Origin: Deltaproteobacteria bacterium
GTDB lineage: Bacteria; Desulfobacterota; Deferrimicrobia; Deferrimicrobiales; Deferrimicrobiaceae
Reading direction: 5' to 3'
DNA length: 8,988 nucleotides
NCBI GenBank assembly: GCA_021802685.1
Contig: JAJZRM010000088.1
Span: 1 to 8,988 of the forward strand
This document shows positions 6,384 to 8,988 of the stretch, piece by piece. Position numbers and translations under genes: made by a program. A model generated the notes under the pieces. That model did not search any database and was not told the origin of the DNA. It saw only the letters and a list, made by a program, of their open reading frames with translations. Each line of letters begins with the position of its first letter. Position 1 is the stretch's first letter.

Positions 6384-6412
6384 TTGACACACCTGTCCGG
6401 AATCAATACCCT
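6384..6412 (+). promoter_or_regulatory. Candidate sigma-70 promoter of the ABC transporter operon
   Basis: Perfect -35 TTGACA at 6384-6389, then a 17-bp spacer to TACCCT at 6407-6412 (three of six for the -10). Predicted start is near 6419, giving a leader of about 43 nt. A second TATAAT at 6437-6442 has no matching -35. Confidence 0.45.
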
Positions 6413-6430
6413 ACTTATCCTATAGCATTA
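6406..6430. promoter_or_regulatory. Possible Rrf2-family half-site overlapping the transporter promoter
   Basis: Read on the minus strand, the end of this segment is AAGTAGGGTAT, matching 9 of 11 positions of the IscR-like half-site TAGTCGGGTAT as I remember it. The other half is poorly conserved. Overlap with the putative -10 box would suit repression. Rrf2 regulators such as CymR control cysteine and sulfur genes in other bacteria, which makes the idea attractive, but it is weak evidence. Confidence 0.2.
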
Positions 6431-6452
6431 ATGGTTTATAATAATTTCACCC

Positions 6453-6458
6453 GGAGGT
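6453..6458 (+). promoter_or_regulatory. Ribosome binding site of the substrate-binding protein gene
   Basis: GGAGGT, three bases before ATG 6462. It is a strong complement to 16S rRNA with slightly tight spacing, and it fixes the start together with the signal peptide. Confidence 0.7.
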
Positions 6459-6461
6459 CCA

Positions 6462-7445
6462 ATGAAACGCCTGTTCGTCCTGCTCGCCCTGTCGCTCTTC
6501 GCCGTCTCCGCCGCCTACGCCGAACCGGTCAAGATCAACCTCCAATCCTGCTGCGTCACGGAGGACGCCACGACGAAGGAGATCCTCCCGGCATTCCGGA
6601 AGTACTACAAGGAGAAGTTCGGAAAAGACGTGGATGTCTCCGCCTCCTTCGCGGGATCGGGAACGCTGAAGAACCAGATCGTCGGGGGAGCGCCGGTACA
6701 GGTCGCCGTCCTCTCCTCGGAACTGTACCTGGACCAGTTGAAGGAGAAGGGATTCATCGCCTCCGACTGGCGGAAGAACCCCAACAAGGGAGCGGTGATC
6801 AAGTCCGTCATCGTCTTCGTCACGCGCAAGGACAACCCGAAGGGGCTTTCCGCCTTCGAGGACCTGGCGAAACCCGGCACGAAAGTCCTCCACGCCAGCC
6901 CGGACACCTCCGGAGGAGCGCAGTGGGCGATCTTCGCCATCTACGGAGCGGGCGCGAACTTCGCCAGCCTCACGTTCGGACCGGAGGACGGGGGAGTGAA
7001 GCTCCTTGCGTCGGTGGAAAAGAACGTGATCGCGCAGCCCGAGTCCGCCCGCCAGACCTTCGTTCAGTTCGACGCGGGGTTCGGCGACGCCATCGTCACC
7101 TACGAAAACGAGGCGCTGTTGGAGAAGGCCAAGGGGCGCGACTACGCGATCTCCGTCCCGAGGAAGACGATCGAGACGGAGTGGAAGGTGGCGCGGGTCG
7201 ACAAAAACATCCGCCCGGAGCAGGAGCACGCGGTGGGCGAGTTGATCCGGTTCCTGTACTCGACGGAAGCCCAGCGCGCCTACGCGAAGTACGGTTTTCG
7301 TCCGGTGGACGCGAAGGTCGAAAAGGAGTTCCACGCGAAATACGCGAAGGTGGCTGAGCCGTTCACGGTCGACGACCTGGGCGGCTGGCAAAGCGCGCGG
7401 AAGAACGTGATCGAGAACGCGTGGAAGAAGACGCAGCGGAAGTAG
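6462..7445 (+). CDS. Sulfate-type ABC transporter periplasmic substrate-binding protein
   Basis: Periplasmic receptor that captures an oxyanion, probably sulfate or thiosulfate, and delivers it to the downstream permease. The 327-aa product has a Sec signal peptide (residues 1-20, cleavage after AYA). The fold is a class II binding protein: ASFAGSGTLKNQIVGGAPVQ (about 61-80) corresponds to the GGSGKQ anion-binding loop of Sbp/CysP. SPDTSGGAQW (146-155) corresponds to the NPKTSGGARW motif of sulfate binders. Length matches the family. An odd point is the first ligand loop, which reads LQSCCVTEDATTKEI (27-41) where Sbp has a VSYDPTRE-type sequence. Two adjacent cysteines there are unusual and could mean another substrate. 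It is first in an operon, eight bases before the permease gene, and diverges from dmeF. The family call is secure; the substrate is less so. Confidence 0.87.
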   Translation: MKRLFVLLALSLFAVSAAYAEPVKINLQSCCVTEDATTKEILPAFRKYYKEKFGKDVDVSASFAGSGTLKNQIVGGAPVQVAVLSSELYLDQLKEKGFIASDWRKNPNKGAVIKSVIVFVTRKDNPKGLSAFEDLAKPGTKVLHASPDTSGGAQWAIFAIYGAGANFASLTFGPEDGGVKLLASVEKNVIAQPESARQTFVQFDAGFGDAIVTYENEALLEKAKGRDYAISVPRKTIETEWKVARVDKNIRPEQEHAVGELIRFLYSTEAQRAYAKYGFRPVDAKVEKEFHAKYAKVAEPFTVDDLGGWQSARKNVIENAWKKTQRK

Positions 7446-7453
7446 ACGCCGAG

Positions 7454-8274
7454 ATGAGCCGGCCCCGGAACATGGACGCCCTGGTGCGGGGAGCCACTTT
7501 CACCGCCGCGCTGGTGCTGTTCTTCTTCCTGATCCTGCTGCCGCTCGTGTCGCTGAACCGGTACGCGGTGCGGGAAGGGATCGGGGTGTTCCGGGACCGG
7601 CTCGGCAATCCGGACGCGGTGGCCGCCCTCCGGCTGACCACCTTCGTCGCCCTGGCCACGACCGCGGTCAACGGCGTCCTCGGGACCGCCATGGCCTTTC
7701 TCCTGACGCGGTACCGGTTCCCGGGGAGGAAGGCGGTCAACGCCCTCGTGGACATCCCGCTGGCGATCCCCACGGTCGTCACCGGGTTCGCCCTGCTCCT
7801 GATGTACGGGCCTCTCGGCCCCGTGGGCAGGTTCCTCGGGGAGCGCAACATCCAGGTCATGTTCTCCTTCCCGGGGCTGCTCCTGGGCCACGTCTTCGTC
7901 ACCTTCCCGTTCATGGTGCGGGCGGTGGGCGCCGTGTTGGAATCCATCCCGCAGTCCGGGGAGGACGCGGCCCGGACGCTGGGCGCCAAGGAGTGGCAGG
8001 TGTTCGCCTTCGTGACGATCCCCGCCGTCAAGGAAGGGATCGTCGCCGGGGCGTTCCTCACCTTCTCCCGCTCGCTGGGGGAGTTCGGCGCCTCCATCAT
8101 GGTTTCCGGCAATCTCGTGGGGCGGACGCAGACCGGCCCGCTCTACATCTTCTCCCGGTTCAACACGGGCGACGTGGAGGGGGCGGCGGCCATCGCCATC
8201 GTCCTGGCGGTGGCTTCCTTCGTCATCCTCCTGCTCCTCCAGCTGTTCCAGCCGTCCGCGGGGAGGAAAGCCGC

Positions 8275-8278
<4 letters not shown>
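7454..8278 (+). CDS. Sulfate-type ABC transporter permease (CysT/CysW family)
   Basis: Inner-membrane permease of the oxyanion importer. From ATG 7454 it is 274 aa with about six membrane helices. The cytoplasmic coupling (EAA) loop EDAARTLGAKEWQVFAFVTIP (about 174-194) docks with the ATPase. Conserved permease features are IPLAIPTVVTGFALLLMYGP, HVFVTFPFMVRAV and SLGEFGASIMVSGN. Some parts resemble CysW more (IQVMFSFPGLLLGHVFVT, RTQTGPLYI) and others CysT, so I give no symbol. It is the only permease between the binding protein and the ATPase, which suggests a homodimeric channel or a second subunit elsewhere. The start is not certain: ATG 7454 lies eight bases after the previous stop with only a weak GAG upstream, ATG 7472 is an alternative, and a GTG at 7421 would overlap the binding-protein gene. 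The stop overlaps the ATPase start (ATGA). Confidence 0.88.

Positions 8279-8988
<710 letters not shown>

Noticed and set aside
6437..6442. TATAAT as main -10 box for the ABC transporter operon
   Set aside because: There is no -35 match at 16-18 bp, and the leader would start just before the ribosome site. The TTGACA-linked box at 6407 is preferred, though this one could contribute.

Overview
The window is GC-rich and densely packed. It looks like a chromosomal segment from a Gram-negative, probably anaerobic or microaerophilic bacterium, most likely Desulfobacterota/Geobacterales-like. This is an inference from three things: outer-membrane and RND-type efflux genes, a System II (ResB/CcsB) cytochrome c maturation pair as found in many multihaem-cytochrome producers, and the codon bias. 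No rRNA or tRNA gene is visible to fix the taxonomy.

The left two thirds (positions 1-6309) is read entirely from the minus strand. In transcription order it holds: a DmeF-type cation diffusion facilitator (6309-5380); a very small secreted cysteine-rich protein (5314-5033); the cytochrome c biogenesis pair resB (4925-3492) and ccsB (3495-2653), overlapping by ATGA; a second secreted cysteine-rich hypothetical protein (2542-2078); a CzcC/CusC-type outer-membrane efflux protein (1948-632); and a CzcB/CusB-type periplasmic adaptor (635 to beyond the left edge), again overlapping by ATGA. The RND pump itself presumably lies beyond the left edge. Heavy-metal export across the inner membrane (DmeF) and across the whole envelope (CzcCB plus a presumed pump) therefore flank a haem-delivery module. 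Each metal-export unit has a small exported CxxC-rich protein next to it.

The right third (6462-8988) is read from the plus strand. It encodes an oxyanion (sulfate-type) ABC transporter: a periplasmic binding protein, one permease, and the ATPase, which runs off the right edge. Only one permease gene separates the binding protein from the ATPase, unlike the classical cysT-cysW pair.

The two halves diverge from a 152-bp AT-richer regulatory region (6310-6461) with promoter-like elements on both strands. Other non-coding structure includes a perfect 21-bp palindrome between ccsB and the hypothetical gene, a strong GC-rich hairpin after the small cysteine-rich gene, and a 14-bp palindrome just upstream of resB. 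The least understood parts are the two cysteine-rich exported proteins. They could be metal-handling accessories of the efflux systems, but this is a hypothesis from composition and position only.
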